Program-made: the position numbers and the translations under genes
Shown here: positions 50,906 through 59,804 of the stretch, piece by piece
Position numbering within the stretch: position 1 is the first letter of the stretch
Layout: the number at the start of each line of letters is the position of its first letter
The notes under the pieces: model-generated
Database searches by the model: none
What the model was told of the DNA's origin: nothing
What the model saw: only the letters and a program-made list of their open reading frames with translations
NCBI RefSeq assembly: GCF_026130545.1
Contig: NZ_JAMOIM010000007.1
Coordinates: 1 to 64,000, forward strand
DNA from: Lichenifustis flavocetrariae
GTDB lineage: Bacteria > Pseudomonadota > Alphaproteobacteria > Rhizobiales > Beijerinckiaceae
DNA: 64,000 nucleotides
Direction: 5' to 3'

Positions 50906-51562
50906 TTATTGTGAATGTCGCCGGACATAGGAATAGCGCTTGGCCAACCATTTTGTGCCGGTGCCGTCCGCCGGGGTGAAGTACTGGTCCTTCACCTCGT
51001 GATCTGCATCCTCGGTGGTGATGATCTCTTCCATGCGCATCATCTGCCCCGTGGCTTCGGGTCCGTTTCCCGGCAGAGCAAAGGGTTGGAAGCTGACGAA
51101 GATCCGTTCCGCCGGATCGTGATCAAGGCTCCAGGCCGGCATCATCCCGGCGGCAGCGCGCGTGTCCATCGACATATAGTCCCAGCGCCCCTCGGTGCGG
51201 TTGAAGGTGATGTCGTCGATCCTCGTCCAGGCCGGAACCACGCCCGCGACCGTGTGCAGCCGTTCCTGGAGCATCGGCCCGATCATCTCGCGCTCGGCGA
51301 CGAGGCCGCCCGTCGTGACAGGCGCGGCACCGGGGGTGTCCCAACTCGTGAAGGTCGCATCCCATGTCCCGGCGCGCTGCGCCAGCGCCTTGCCTTCCGG
51401 GCCGAGTTGGATCAGGCGATCGTTTGCCGACATCCCGGCCGGAGCGGCCGCCGGCGGGGTCTGTGCGACCGCTCTGCCCGCCTGGTTGGGTCCGATGAGG
51501 CTTGTGCCAAGGACGATCGTTCCGACGACGGCAGCTCTTGATAACGTGCGGTGAAACAGCAT
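50906..51562 (-). CDS. Exported DUF1579 family protein
   Basis: 218 residues from the ATG at 51562 (GAGAGGCG upstream), with a signal peptide ending near AGRAVAQ (residue 34). The mature part matches the DUF1579 pattern: an N-terminal GTWDATFTSWDTPGAAP, then EREMIGPMLQERLH, and FNRTEGRWDYMSMDTRAA. Function of the family is not known to me; a lipocalin-like small beta barrel is plausible. It follows the F420-type reductase gene by 44 bp on the same strand, so the two are probably co-transcribed. The longer frame starting at 51655 overlaps that gene and is unlikely. Confidence 0.8.
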   Translation of the reverse strand: MLFHRTLSRAAVVGTIVLGTSLIGPNQAGRAVAQTPPAAAPAGMSANDRLIQLGPEGKALAQRAGTWDATFTSWDTPGAAPVTTGGLVAEREMIGPMLQERLHTVAGVVPAWTRIDDITFNRTEGRWDYMSMDTRAAAGMMPAWSLDHDPAERIFVSFQPFALPGNGPEATGQMMRMEEIITTEDADHEVKDQYFTPADGTGTKWLAKRYSYVRRHSQ

Positions 51563-51606
51563 GACGCGCCTCTCTGATTGGAATGGACGTGGAAGCGGCT
51601 CCGGCA

Positions 51607-52302
51607 TCAAGCAGGAGATTCGTAGCTTCCCGGGCTCTTCGCTGTCGCGCGCCACTCGGGACCGCGCTCGTGTACGGCCTCGGCGAGCGCCTGTCGCACG
51701 CCTGCGCTGTCAAAATCCTTCAGATAGCCCGGTGAGCCGGGCTGCTGGCGCCAGGACTCGGCGATCGACCCGGCATCGACCGCATCGAACCCGATCTCGT
51801 CGATCAGCCGCATCGCCGCCGCCTTGGCAATCGGGTCGTCGCCGGCAACCGCAAGGGCGATGCGGCCCGCCGCGCCTGCGGGCTTGCCGCCTTCAAGAAG
51901 ATGCTTGGCCAGGATCGTGTTGAACGCCTTGATGACGGGGCGGCGGAGTTGTTGCTCGACCCAGCCGCTTTCCGTCGGGCCATCCTCGATCCCGGCGATG
52001 CGGCCGTCGCGCTGCCGCGGGTAGTAGTTGCTGGCATCGATGACGACCAGCTCCACCTTTGCGTCGGCGAAGAGGCCGCGGGGCAGGTCCGGGATGCGGT
52101 TGGTGGGCACCGCCACCACCACGATATCCTTGTGCTGCACGACCTCGTCCAGCGAGACAGCCCTGGCGCCGGTCTCCCGCATCAAATCCTTGAGGGAGGC
52201 GGGGCCGCGCGAATTGGCCACCGCAACCTCGTGCCCGACAGCACGCAACCGTCGTGTGAGTGTCCCGCCGATCTGGCCCGAGCCGATGATGCCGATCCTC
52301 AT
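51607..52302 (-). CDS. NAD(P)-binding reductase of the F420-dependent NADP reductase family
   Basis: 231 residues, Rossmann start MRIGIIGSGQIGGTLTRRL, an adenosine-phosphate loop VANSRGP that favours NADPH, then VVVAVPTNRIPDL, VIDASNYYPRQRDG and KAFNTILAKHL. In bacteria without F420 these proteins are small NADPH oxidoreductases of unclear substrate, often induced by redox stress. Divergent from a LysR gene, which is the likely regulator. No defects. Confidence 0.88.
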   Translation of the reverse strand: MRIGIIGSGQIGGTLTRRLRAVGHEVAVANSRGPASLKDLMRETGARAVSLDEVVQHKDIVVVAVPTNRIPDLPRGLFADAKVELVVIDASNYYPRQRDGRIAGIEDGPTESGWVEQQLRRPVIKAFNTILAKHLLEGGKPAGAAGRIALAVAGDDPIAKAAAMRLIDEIGFDAVDAGSIAESWRQQPGSPGYLKDFDSAGVRQALAEAVHERGPEWRATAKSPGSYESPA

Positions 52303-52413
52303 GATGAGCTCCCTATTCTCGCGGCGGTGTCGCCGGTCTGCTAGGAATGTATTTAGCGGCTCTCGTATGTGAATGATCGAATTGGTGCTTGGTGTCGCTA
52401 CCAGGAGGAGGGA

Positions 52414-53322
52414 ATGGATCGACTGACCAGTATGGCGGCCTACGTGACGGTGGTTGAACGCGGGTCATTCGCCGCAACCGCGACCGCGCTCGGCATCTCG
52501 CCGCAAATGGTCGCCAAGCATGTGAGCTTTCTGGAGGCCCGGCTCGGGACGCGCCTGCTCAATCGGACCACCCGGCGACAGAGCCTCACCGAGATCGGCC
52601 GGAGCTTCTACGACCGGTGCAAGATCGTGCTGGCCGACGTGGATTGGGCCGATGCCCTGGCCGAGGAAACGAAGGGAGAGCCGCGCGGCCGTCTCCGGAT
52701 CAATGCTCCGGTGTCCTTCGGCGTCGAGAGTCTCATGCCGGTGGTGACGCGCTACCTGCGCGAGCACCGGAACGTCGAAGTCGATCTCGTTCTCAGTGAC
52801 CGGTTCGTCGACCTCGACGATGACGAGTTCGAAGCGGTGTTCCGGACCGGCCCGCTGGCCGACGGCAGCCTGGCGGCCCATGAACTGACGCCCTTCCGTC
52901 TCGTCGCCTGCGCGGCCCCGACCTACCTGCGCGAACGGGGCACCCCGCGCGAACCCTCCGACCTCGACGCGCATGAGTGCCTCGGCCATGCTCACTGGTC
53001 GCAGCCGACCAACTATCCCTGGCGCTTTGTCCGCGAAGGCCAAGCCTTCGAGCCCCAGGTTCGAAGCCGGCTTCGGGTCAGCGATGCCAAGGCCCTGCTG
53101 ACGGCGGCGCTCGATGGGTTCGGCATCGTTCTGATCGCCGAGGATGTCGTGCGCCAGGCCCTCGCGGCCGGCCAGCTGGTCCGCATCCTGCCCGACTTCC
53201 AGACGCCGTCCCGCCCCATGCACCTGCTGTTCCGAGCAGACCGGCGCAAGACCCCGAAGCTGCGCAGCTTCATCGATGCGGTCGTCGCCGCATTCCCGCC
53301 CGACCGCTCCCAGGAATTCTGA
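52414..53322 (+). CDS. LysR family transcriptional regulator
   Basis: 302 residues from the ATG after AGGAGGAGGGA. N-terminal helix-turn-helix (FAATATALGISPQMVAKHVSFLEARLG, TRLLNRTTRR) and a type 2 periplasmic-binding-like effector domain (GRLRINAPVSFG, VLSDRFVDLDDD, AALDGFGIVLI). It belongs to the CrgA/AaeR-like subgroup that often controls a divergent oxidoreductase. The 111-bp gap to the F420-type reductase is the expected place for its binding site. Confidence 0.93.
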   Translation: MDRLTSMAAYVTVVERGSFAATATALGISPQMVAKHVSFLEARLGTRLLNRTTRRQSLTEIGRSFYDRCKIVLADVDWADALAEETKGEPRGRLRINAPVSFGVESLMPVVTRYLREHRNVEVDLVLSDRFVDLDDDEFEAVFRTGPLADGSLAAHELTPFRLVACAAPTYLRERGTPREPSDLDAHECLGHAHWSQPTNYPWRFVREGQAFEPQVRSRLRVSDAKALLTAALDGFGIVLIAEDVVRQALAAGQLVRILPDFQTPSRPMHLLFRADRRKTPKLRSFIDAVVAAFPPDRSQEF

Positions 53323-53454
53323 GAGGCCCTGTATCGTCGAGCCCGAGGAACCTCCCCCGCGTTCTCCTGGTCGCTCCCTGCGGCATCGAGCGTAGGGGTA
53401 CTGGTCGAGGAAAACGAGGTTCCAGGAGGCAAGCGTCCACCAGGGACGGCAAAG

Positions 53455-53852
53455 CTATGCGGAGGGAAGCATAAGTCCTGAGACGCTTCGCCGGTGCAAG
53501 GACGACAGGAATGTGAAGATCCGCGCGACGGGAATGCCGGCGGCGTAGATAAGGTAATGCGCAAGGCGGGCGGCAACGTAGACCTGGGCCGCGAGCACCG
53601 TCGCGGGCGTGCTCACTCCTGCGATCGCGGCAATCAGCACGAGGGGCGCGAAAACCGCCAGGTTCTCGACGGCGTGAGATGCGCGCTGTGCACCCGATCG
53701 GCCCAACGCGCGCCGGTGGGGTGGCCGGAACCTGGATTGCCCAGCGCCGCGGCAAGGCCCAACGTCACGATCCGGCCGAGTACATGGGCACCCACATCAG
53801 CGCCATGCCGTGTGATGACCGCCAGGGCCGTGAGTTCGGGCGTGACGGTCAC
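53455..53852 (-). pseudogene. MAPEG-family membrane protein gene with a frameshift
   Basis: From a GTG at 53852, six bp after the preceding gene, the frame gives VTVTPELTALAVI, LGRIVTLGLAAALGNP and RWADRVHSAHL, then loses sense. The continuation in the next frame is HAVENLAVFAPLVLIAAIAG and three more membrane stretches to a stop at 53455. Together they make a 130-residue MAPEG protein (the eicosanoid/glutathione family, with the R-A-H-x-N-x-x-E-N core). One base seems missing near 53672-53676, where CATCTCACG should read HLNAVEN. A sequencing error would look the same. Confidence 0.68.
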
Positions 53853-53858
53853 TTGGAT

Positions 53859-54143
53859 CTACTTGATCAACATGCCGAGCGGGGCGAGCGGCCCGATCGG
53901 CAGCAGGTCGAAGGTCAGGAGGTTTGCCTGGCCGAGCGGCAGCCCCTTGAGCAGCGCGTCGGCCTCCGCGACCGAGTCGACGCTCATCAGGAAGATGACG
54001 CCGGCTTCACCGCCGCGAAGCCAGAACTGCTCCATCTTTCCGTCCAGATAGAGCTGGAGCGTCGCGGGCACTTCCTTGGGCAGATACGTCTTGCGCTGCT
54101 CGTCCGTGAGCGGCTTGAGCGTACCGATGGCCATGACTTTCAT
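53859..54143 (-). CDS. Small dimeric alpha/beta-barrel protein (YciI/muconolactone-isomerase-like)
   Basis: 94 residues from the ATG at 54143 (MKVMAIGTLKPLTDEQR). Composition and pattern (beta-alpha-beta-beta, FWLRGGEAGVIFLMSVDSVAEADALLKGLP) match ferredoxin-like dimeric barrels of the YciI and muconolactone-isomerase type. No catalytic residues can be named. It lies 53 bp after the chloroperoxidase-like hydrolase in the same operon. Function unknown. Confidence 0.75.
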   Translation of the reverse strand: MKVMAIGTLKPLTDEQRKTYLPKEVPATLQLYLDGKMEQFWLRGGEAGVIFLMSVDSVAEADALLKGLPLGQANLLTFDLLPIGPLAPLGMLIK

Positions 54144-54196
54144 GCGGAAACTCCAATCGTGGTGAGTCTTCGTCCGGTAGGAAGGGCCTGAGAGTT

Positions 54197-55168
54197 TCAG
54201 CTCTTCAGGAAGGCCAGCAGGTCGGCGTTCACCTGGTCGGCATGGGTCACGCACAGGCCGTGCGGCGCGCCCGGATAAACCTTGAGAGTGCCATGCGGCA
54301 CGACCTTGATGGTACGTAGCGACGCGATCTGGATCGGGACGATCTGGTCGTCGTCGCCCTGCATGATCAGCGACGGCACGGTGATCTTCTTGAGGTCGCC
54401 GGTGAAGTCCGTCTCGGAGAAGGCCTTGATGCAGTCGTACTGGCTCTTGGCGCTCCCCATCATGCCCTGCGCCCAGAAGGAGTCGATCTGACCCTGCGAG
54501 ACTTTGGCGTTGGGCCGGTTGTAGCCGAAGAAGGCCATGGGCAATTCACGGTAGAACTGGGCGCGGTCGCCGATGAGGCTCGCCCGCAGGCCGTCGAAGA
54601 CCGCCATGGGGGCACCCTCGGGGTTGGCGTCGGTCTTGGCCATGTGCGGGGGAACGGCGCTGATCAGCACGGCCTTGGCGATCCGGCTCGTGCCGTGGCG
54701 GCCGATGGTACGGGCCACTTCGCCGCCGCCGGTGGAATGGCCGACCAGCACCGCCTCGTGCAGGTCGAGGTGATCGATGAGGGCCGCCAGATCATCGGCA
54801 TAGGTGTCCATGTCATTGCCTGCCCAGGTCTGGCTCGAACGGCCATGGCCGCGGCGATCGTGGGCGATGACGCGGTAGCCGTGTTCGCCGAGGAAGAGCA
54901 TCTGCGCGTCCCAGGCATCGGCCGTCAGCGGCCAGCCATGGGAGAAGACGATGGGCTGACCCTTCCCCCAGTCCTTGTAGAAGATCGACGTGCCGTCATG
55001 GGTGGTGAATGTCGTCATGCGCCGTTGGTCCTGGATGGTGGGTCGAGACGGGGCTGCCGTCGCTGGTTCGGGGATGAGACCGGTCAGCGGCACGGTGGCG
55101 GCCGCGGCGGCGGTGCCGCGCGGGACATCGCGTCGCGTGGTCGATCGGGCGGGGCCGGATGGCTGCAT
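54197..55168 (-). CDS. Alpha/beta hydrolase, non-heme chloroperoxidase/arylesterase type, possible Tat substrate
   Basis: 323 residues from the ATG at 55168. Core: [11 protein letters not shown] oxyanion loop, catalytic elbow [11 protein letters not shown], acid in QGDDDQIVP and histidine in [10 protein letters not shown], as in cofactor-free haloperoxidases, which are also arylesterases. The first 50 residues contain TTRRDVPRG, then an Ala/Val-rich run and PATAA, i.e. a twin-arginine-like leader with Pro in place of the usual Leu. If translation starts at 55018 ([10 protein letters not shown]) the enzyme stays in the cytoplasm. I prefer the longer form because the leader looks designed, but this is open. 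Confidence 0.85.
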   Translation of the reverse strand: MQPSGPARSTTRRDVPRGTAAAAATVPLTGLIPEPATAAPSRPTIQDQRRMTTFTTHDGTSIFYKDWGKGQPIVFSHGWPLTADAWDAQMLFLGEHGYRVIAHDRRGHGRSSQTWAGNDMDTYADDLAALIDHLDLHEAVLVGHSTGGGEVARTIGRHGTSRIAKAVLISAVPPHMAKTDANPEGAPMAVFDGLRASLIGDRAQFYRELPMAFFGYNRPNAKVSQGQIDSFWAQGMMGSAKSQYDCIKAFSETDFTGDLKKITVPSLIMQGDDDQIVPIQIASLRTIKVVPHGTLKVYPGAPHGLCVTHADQVNADLLAFLKS

Positions 55169-55212
55169 GGACAGCCCTGGCAGAGAGGAAGGCGAAAGGC
55201 GGGATCACCGGC

Positions 55213-55716
55213 TCAAGCGACCCTTGCTGCCTGATCGCTCCGCGAAGGTCTCAGCAGAAGGACGAACAGCATGGCGTGCGTGCAGAGGAGGAGCGGCACG
55301 TAGACGGTGGGGATGTAGAACGTCGCCCCGAGGAACGACGGCTGGAAGCCAGGCCCGAACGCACCCTTGTAGAAGGCGTAGAGGAGGTCGAGCGTGCCCC
55401 AGACGTTGAAGGCCCACAGGGCCGCGACGCCGAAGGGATGGCGCCGCGATCCGAGTGCCACCCAGGCGAGGAAGACGGTCAGCAGGTCGCCGTAGGCACC
55501 CGGCTCCGCGAAAGCTCGCGAGAGGCTTGGTCCGGCGACGCCGGGAATCAGGAAGGACAAGCCGACAAAGCGGAAGAGATGGAGGATGAGGATCGGTTGG
55601 GCCGCCTCGGCCAATGTCCGGCCACGAAGGCGAGGCCAGACGGTGGTCGCGCAGACGACCGCCCACGCCGACAGGGCGAGCACGACGCTCAGGCCGAATA
55701 CCTCGGACTCTTTCAT
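55213..55716 (-). CDS. Hypothetical integral membrane protein
   Basis: 167 residues with about four to five membrane segments (VFGLSVVLALSAWAVVCAT, LILHLFRFVGLSFLIPG, LTVFLAWVALG, YVPLLLCTHAMLFVLLL). I do not recognise a named family. The start overlaps the stop of the next membrane gene upstream (ATGA), and 44 bp separate it from the hydrolase downstream. No signal peptide or metal motif is evident. Confidence 0.8.
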   Translation of the reverse strand: MKESEVFGLSVVLALSAWAVVCATTVWPRLRGRTLAEAAQPILILHLFRFVGLSFLIPGVAGPSLSRAFAEPGAYGDLLTVFLAWVALGSRRHPFGVAALWAFNVWGTLDLLYAFYKGAFGPGFQPSFLGATFYIPTVYVPLLLCTHAMLFVLLLRPSRSDQAARVA

Positions 55717-56453
55717 GCCGTCTCCCTTGATTGCAGGCTGTCGGACGATCGAACATCACGGTCGGCGTTGCGCATCGTGTGGGTGGCCGACATCAGGGCG
55801 CGGATCGCCAGAATGTGCAGCGTGACCGCGAGGGGCGCGAAGAAGCCGGCGATGTAGACAAACGGGAAGGTGCCGATCGACAGGTTCGGCACCTCGGCGT
55901 GGATGACGTTCAGCGGACCGGGCGCGGAGAGCACCGCGCGCGTCGCGACATTGGCGAGCGCCAGCAGCCCCAGGATATTCCAGACGAACGCGACGCGGTG
56001 TCCCTTGCTCCCCCTGGTCGACGCCCAGGCGGCAAGCGGCGCCGACAGGCCGATGAAGATGTCGACATTCGCCCCCTCGAAGGTCAGCATCTTGGGGACA
56101 AGACCGTCGATCCAAAGCTGATGGAAGAACAGTTCGACGCCGATCCGAAAGGCCTCCGCGGCGATCAGAAGCGGCAGCGGGACGGCCCGCGCGATCCGCC
56201 CGGCGGCAGCCGAACGGATGACAACCAGAACGAGGAAGAGGACGACCGGCAGGAGCACGAAGGCGCTGCCCGGCGGCTTGAGAGCGGGATTGCGAAGCAC
56301 GCCGGACAAGCCGAGCACGCCGACGTAGGCGAGCCACGCGAGAAGCCCGGCCAGGATGCGCCACATCGTCGGGCGAGGGAGCAGCCTGAACGACCCGACG
56401 AGCACCGCGCCCGCGACCAGCAGAAGATAGGCGAGGAACAGCGCCGCGGTCAT
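55713..56453 (-). CDS. Hypothetical integral membrane protein
   Basis: 246 residues with about seven hydrophobic segments, starting MTAALFLAYLLLVAGAVLVG and ending in a hydrophilic tail. The stretch AFRIGVELFFHQLWIDGLVPK is conserved-looking, but I cannot name a family. Overlaps the NmrA-like gene upstream by 4 bp and the next membrane gene by 4 bp, so it belongs to that operon. Confidence 0.8.
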   Translation of the reverse strand: MTAALFLAYLLLVAGAVLVGSFRLLPRPTMWRILAGLLAWLAYVGVLGLSGVLRNPALKPPGSAFVLLPVVLFLVLVVIRSAAAGRIARAVPLPLLIAAEAFRIGVELFFHQLWIDGLVPKMLTFEGANVDIFIGLSAPLAAWASTRGSKGHRVAFVWNILGLLALANVATRAVLSAPGPLNVIHAEVPNLSIGTFPFVYIAGFFAPLAVTLHILAIRALMSATHTMRNADRDVRSSDSLQSRETA

Positions 56454-57547
56454 GCGGAGTCCCGGCGGAGCGGCTGGACGCTCGCGGCCCTGGTCACCTG
56501 CGCGTCGTGCTCGGCCTTCCAGCGCGCGTCCTGCATCACGAAGCGCGGCGCCGGCGGCACCGGGAAACGCATGCGGCGATCGTAGGCATCGAGGTCGTAG
56601 CCCGGCGAGAGCGGCGTGCGCATGAAGTCGGCGAAGGCTCTCACGCCATTGGCCAGCGTGCGCTTCGCGGCCGGGGTGGCGGCGTAGCGGCGCGCCGTCG
56701 TCTCGAAATCCTCGGCCGGTTGCCCCGTCACATCGAAAACGTCGGTCGTTGGTGCGCCGAATTCGAAGGCGCCCTGCTTGTGGTCCTCGACGTAGAAGCG
56801 GAAGCCGCTCATGTCGAAGGCGGGAAGGCCGCGCAGGCGCGCCGCCTTCAGGAACAGCCAGAACGGCATGTCGAGCCGCCTGACCTTCCGCCGCAGGACC
56901 TGGCCGAGGATCGCGGCCATGTCGGTCGCCGAGAGCAGCGCCGGCCCGGTCGGGCGATAGCTCTTGCCCGCATGCCTGTCAGGATCGATCAGCGCCGCGA
57001 CGGCGACGCGGGCGATGTCCTCGTTCGAGGGCGGCGCGTTTCGGCTGTCGCCGGTCAGCGTCGGGAACACGCCGAGGTGCGCCGCGAAGCCGATCAGGTT
57101 GAGGTAGTTGTCGGCGAAATAGCCGGGGTTGACGATCGTATGCGCGACGCTCGGGATCATCGCGAACAGGTTGTTCATGAGCCAGTTCTGGCGTGTCGCG
57201 AGCGAGGGATGGGCCGGGCTCGCTGTCCACTGGGTCAGGCCAACGATGTGTTCGAGCCTGGCCGCGCGTGCCGCCACGGCGAAGACCGCGACGGCCTGGA
57301 TCATGTAGGGGTCGAAGGGCGGCAGATAGTAGGCGCGCGTGCATCCCTGCACGGCGGCCAGCATCTGGTCGGGGTCGAACATGTCGGCGACGACGGTTTC
57401 GGCTCCGAGCCGGTCGAGAGCTTCGCTGCGCCCGTCACGGGCTCGCACGACGGCGCGCACCGGCCAGTTTTTCTCGCGCAATTGGGCCACGACCGCGCGT
57501 CCGGTCTTGCCGGTCGCGCCCGTGACCAGGATCGTGGGCCGGCTCAC
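56450..57547 (-). CDS. NmrA-like NAD(P)-binding protein
   Basis: 365 residues from the GTG at 57547. Rossmann start PTILVTGATGKTGRAVVAQL, then RAVVRARDGRSEAL, VADMFDPDQMLAAVQG and ARLEHIVGLTQWTAS; the atypical short-chain dehydrogenase (NmrA/HSCARG) group, often redox sensors or quinone reductases. The C-terminal 100 residues are longer than in the simple family. An open frame extends to 57646 without homology. First intact gene of the minus-strand membrane/hydrolase/MAPEG operon. Confidence 0.85.
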   Translation of the reverse strand: MSRPTILVTGATGKTGRAVVAQLREKNWPVRAVVRARDGRSEALDRLGAETVVADMFDPDQMLAAVQGCTRAYYLPPFDPYMIQAVAVFAVAARAARLEHIVGLTQWTASPAHPSLATRQNWLMNNLFAMIPSVAHTIVNPGYFADNYLNLIGFAAHLGVFPTLTGDSRNAPPSNEDIARVAVAALIDPDRHAGKSYRPTGPALLSATDMAAILGQVLRRKVRRLDMPFWLFLKAARLRGLPAFDMSGFRFYVEDHKQGAFEFGAPTTDVFDVTGQPAEDFETTARRYAATPAAKRTLANGVRAFADFMRTPLSPGYDLDAYDRRMRFPVPPAPRFVMQDARWKAEHDAQVTRAASVQPLRRDSA

Positions 57548-57587
57548 GACGGCTTCGCGGACGGGAGATCGATCATCGAGGGTCGGC

Positions 57588-57884
57588 TCACAGGAGCTCG
57601 CGCACCGTTTCGAAGCCGAGGCGCCGCAGCGATGCGGAGCCGCCATCCTCGGTGGCTCTTTGCCGGTGTGACCGAGTTCGCCCCCGCAAATGCATGCGCG
57701 GTTCGCGATCGATCAGCAGGCTGAGCAGGTCCGGACGGCTGTAGTGGCCACGGACCACAGAGAAGAGATTTCCCACGTCGTCCCGGCGCACCATCGCGCG
57801 GATCGGCACCGCATATGGCTTGAGCGCCGCGATGGTGAACCCACCGGTCGCACCAGTGACGAGGACGGGTCGGCTTGTCGTCAT
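57588..57884 (-). pseudogene. Eroded second NmrA-like gene
   Basis: The frame starts MTTSRPVLVTGATGGFTIAA and KPYAVPIRAMVRRDD, which is the beginning of an NmrA-like protein with a small internal deletion in the glycine loop (GATGG-FT, where GATGKTG-x-x is expected). After 35 residues the sequence loses family character apart from a short ASLRRLGFETV end. At 98 codons it is a third of the normal length. It lies 40 bp upstream of the intact NmrA-like gene, suggesting a former tandem pair. Confidence 0.5.
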
Positions 57885-58032
57885 GCGGCTGGAACCCGTC
57901 GAAGGAGCGGCGATGCTGAGAGCGCCCGTTTGGGGCGACAGCCACGACCCTAGCGATCACGGCGCGCAGGTCTTTCCCGATGCGATCCTGGATTGCCCGA
58001 TCCTGCGCCCGCAGCGCCGAGACCCGAGGTTT

Positions 58033-58962
58033 TCATGGCTTGCGGGCCTGCTGTCGACGCCACTCGCCGGGACTCACCCCGATGTATCGGGTGAACGTCC
58101 GCGTGAAATGGCTCTGATTGGCGAAACCACAGGCGAGGGAGATCTCTATCAAGGACAAACCCGCCCCGGACAGCAGCGCCATCGCCCGCTCCAGACGCCG
58201 GTCGAGCAACCAGCGATAGGGCGGCGTGCCGACCGTGTTGCCGAACGCCCGGGTGAAGTGACTGACGGAGAGCTGACAGAGGGCAGCCAACTCGGTCAGT
58301 GTCAGCGCGCCGTCAAGCCGCGCCGCCATCACCTCCTTCACGAGCTTTTCTTGCCACGGCGCAAGGCAGGGAGTGCGGCGGTTGGGATGGACTGGGAGCC
58401 CACCGTAGAAGCGGCAGACATGAGCGGTCAGCGCCCACGAGACATGATCCACGAAAAGCGGATCGGCCGTCGCCGGCTCCTCCAGCGATGGCAGGAGGCT
58501 GAGCCCAAGGGTGTGAAGGACGGGGTCTGTAATGCCCCCCGACCGTGAGGAATTCAGCCCTCCGCCCGCCCGATGGCCTGCATCGCGCGCCACTTTGTCC
58601 AAGGCCGTCTGCGGCAGGTAGAACTGCAGGCAGTGGAACGAGGTCTGGAGATCCGCGATCGTGCTCTGGCTGATATCATGGACGCCGATGGCGCCCGCCT
58701 GCATCGGCTCGGTCGAGATGCGGCGTCCAGCCACCCAAAGGCGACCATGATAGGGCTGCAGCTGAAGAGCGACGACGAACGCCTCCTCGGGCACGAGGGG
58801 CGATGTGACTCCCAAGCCATCGCGGTCGCATCGCAATTCGGTGACGGCGATCGGCGCTCCGTGCAGCGTTCGAGCCCGCAATGTGGGAGCGGCGTCAAGA
58901 TGGAAGGCCTCGGCGATCCGATCGCCGTAGGAGCCGAGTTCGGCTTTGAGGCCTCCACCCAT
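58033..58962 (-). CDS. AraC family transcriptional regulator
   Basis: 309 residues. The C-terminal double helix-turn-helix spans about 205-305: LTELAALCQLSVSHFTRAF, RAMALLSGAGLSLIEISLAC, and FANQSHFTRTFTRYIGVSPG. The N-terminal 190 residues are a ligand/dimerisation domain I cannot assign. The gene is divergent from a TetR gene with an inverted repeat between. Likely target is unknown; the NmrA-like operon begins downstream on the same strand. Confidence 0.92.
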   Translation of the reverse strand: MGGGLKAELGSYGDRIAEAFHLDAAPTLRARTLHGAPIAVTELRCDRDGLGVTSPLVPEEAFVVALQLQPYHGRLWVAGRRISTEPMQAGAIGVHDISQSTIADLQTSFHCLQFYLPQTALDKVARDAGHRAGGGLNSSRSGGITDPVLHTLGLSLLPSLEEPATADPLFVDHVSWALTAHVCRFYGGLPVHPNRRTPCLAPWQEKLVKEVMAARLDGALTLTELAALCQLSVSHFTRAFGNTVGTPPYRWLLDRRLERAMALLSGAGLSLIEISLACGFANQSHFTRTFTRYIGVSPGEWRRQQARKP

Positions 58963-59024
58963 GGCGTGCGACCTTCATGTCGGCGGAAAGAGACGATCGG
59001 CGCGGCAGCCGATACTAAGACGAC

Positions 59025-59049
59025 CGGTCATATTAGTTTGAGATGACCG
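59025..59049. promoter_or_regulatory. Inverted repeat CGGTCAT-N11-ATGACCG
   Basis: Exact 7-bp arms 11 bp apart, plus the self-complementary GACCGGTC at 59022-59029 overlapping the left arm. It lies between the divergent AraC and TetR genes, 63 bp from the AraC start and 107 bp from the TetR start. GACCG half-sites are common for TetR-type repressors, so autoregulation by the TetR protein is likely. Confidence 0.5.
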
Positions 59050-59155
59050 ACGTGTGTCAAGGCACGAATTGCGCTCTTCGCGTATTCGCCTAAACAGACG
59101 GACCGACCGGCTGCCGGTCGTTGCCTCTCAGAGCAGGCGGATCAGGCCCGGGACA

Positions 59156-59731
59156 ATGGCGTCGAGCGTCAGAGAGAAGATCGTCAACGCCGCGTTGGAT
59201 CGCTTCCACGTGCTGGGCTTCAACGCCTGCAGCGTGCAGAACATCGTCGAGCAGGCGGGCGTGCCGAAGGGCTCCTTCTACAACTACTTCAAATCGAAGG
59301 AACTGCTCGCGCTCGAAGTCCTCGGCATCTACGCGCAAGGGGTGCGGACGGAGATGCTCGCCGACGCCAGCATTGCGCCGATGGATCGGCTACGCGGCCA
59401 GTTCGCGTTCATGGCCGCGAGCTACAAGGGATACGGGTACGGCACGGGGTGTCTCTTCGAGACGCTCGCGACCGAAGCCTCAGATCAGACGCCGCTCATC
59501 CGAAACGCCGTCGCCCAACTGTTCGACCATTGGACCGGCCTGGCCGCGACGGCCATTCGGGACGGTCAGGCCGCGGGCGACATCCACGGGCACATCGATC
59601 CGGAGCGCACCGCACGCTTCCTCATAAATAGCTGGCAGGGTGCCGTCGTCCGCATGAAAGTCACGAACGACAATGGGCCTCTCGAAGACTTCTTCGCGGT
59701 CGGGCTGGCGCCGCTGCAACGGGGAACCTGA
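59156..59731 (+). CDS. TetR family transcriptional regulator
   Basis: 191 residues from the ATG at 59156. N-terminal helix-turn-helix SVREKIVNAALDRFHVLGFN, VQNIVEQAGVPKGSFYNYFKSKELLALEV; ligand domain with GYGYGTGCLFETLATEAS in the style of AcuR/NemR-like repressors, which sense electrophiles. The longer frame from 59054 covers the intergenic dyad and is unlikely. It faces the AraC gene divergently; the controlled gene is not obvious since the next gene is on the other strand. Confidence 0.9.
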   Translation: MASSVREKIVNAALDRFHVLGFNACSVQNIVEQAGVPKGSFYNYFKSKELLALEVLGIYAQGVRTEMLADASIAPMDRLRGQFAFMAASYKGYGYGTGCLFETLATEASDQTPLIRNAVAQLFDHWTGLAATAIRDGQAAGDIHGHIDPERTARFLINSWQGAVVRMKVTNDNGPLEDFFAVGLAPLQRGT

Positions 59732-59804
59732 TAGGAATCGCCCGACAAGATGCGTGATCGAGCGAGGTCGGGCGGTTCCACCGACTTCGCCGCGCGGGCC
59801 TGGG

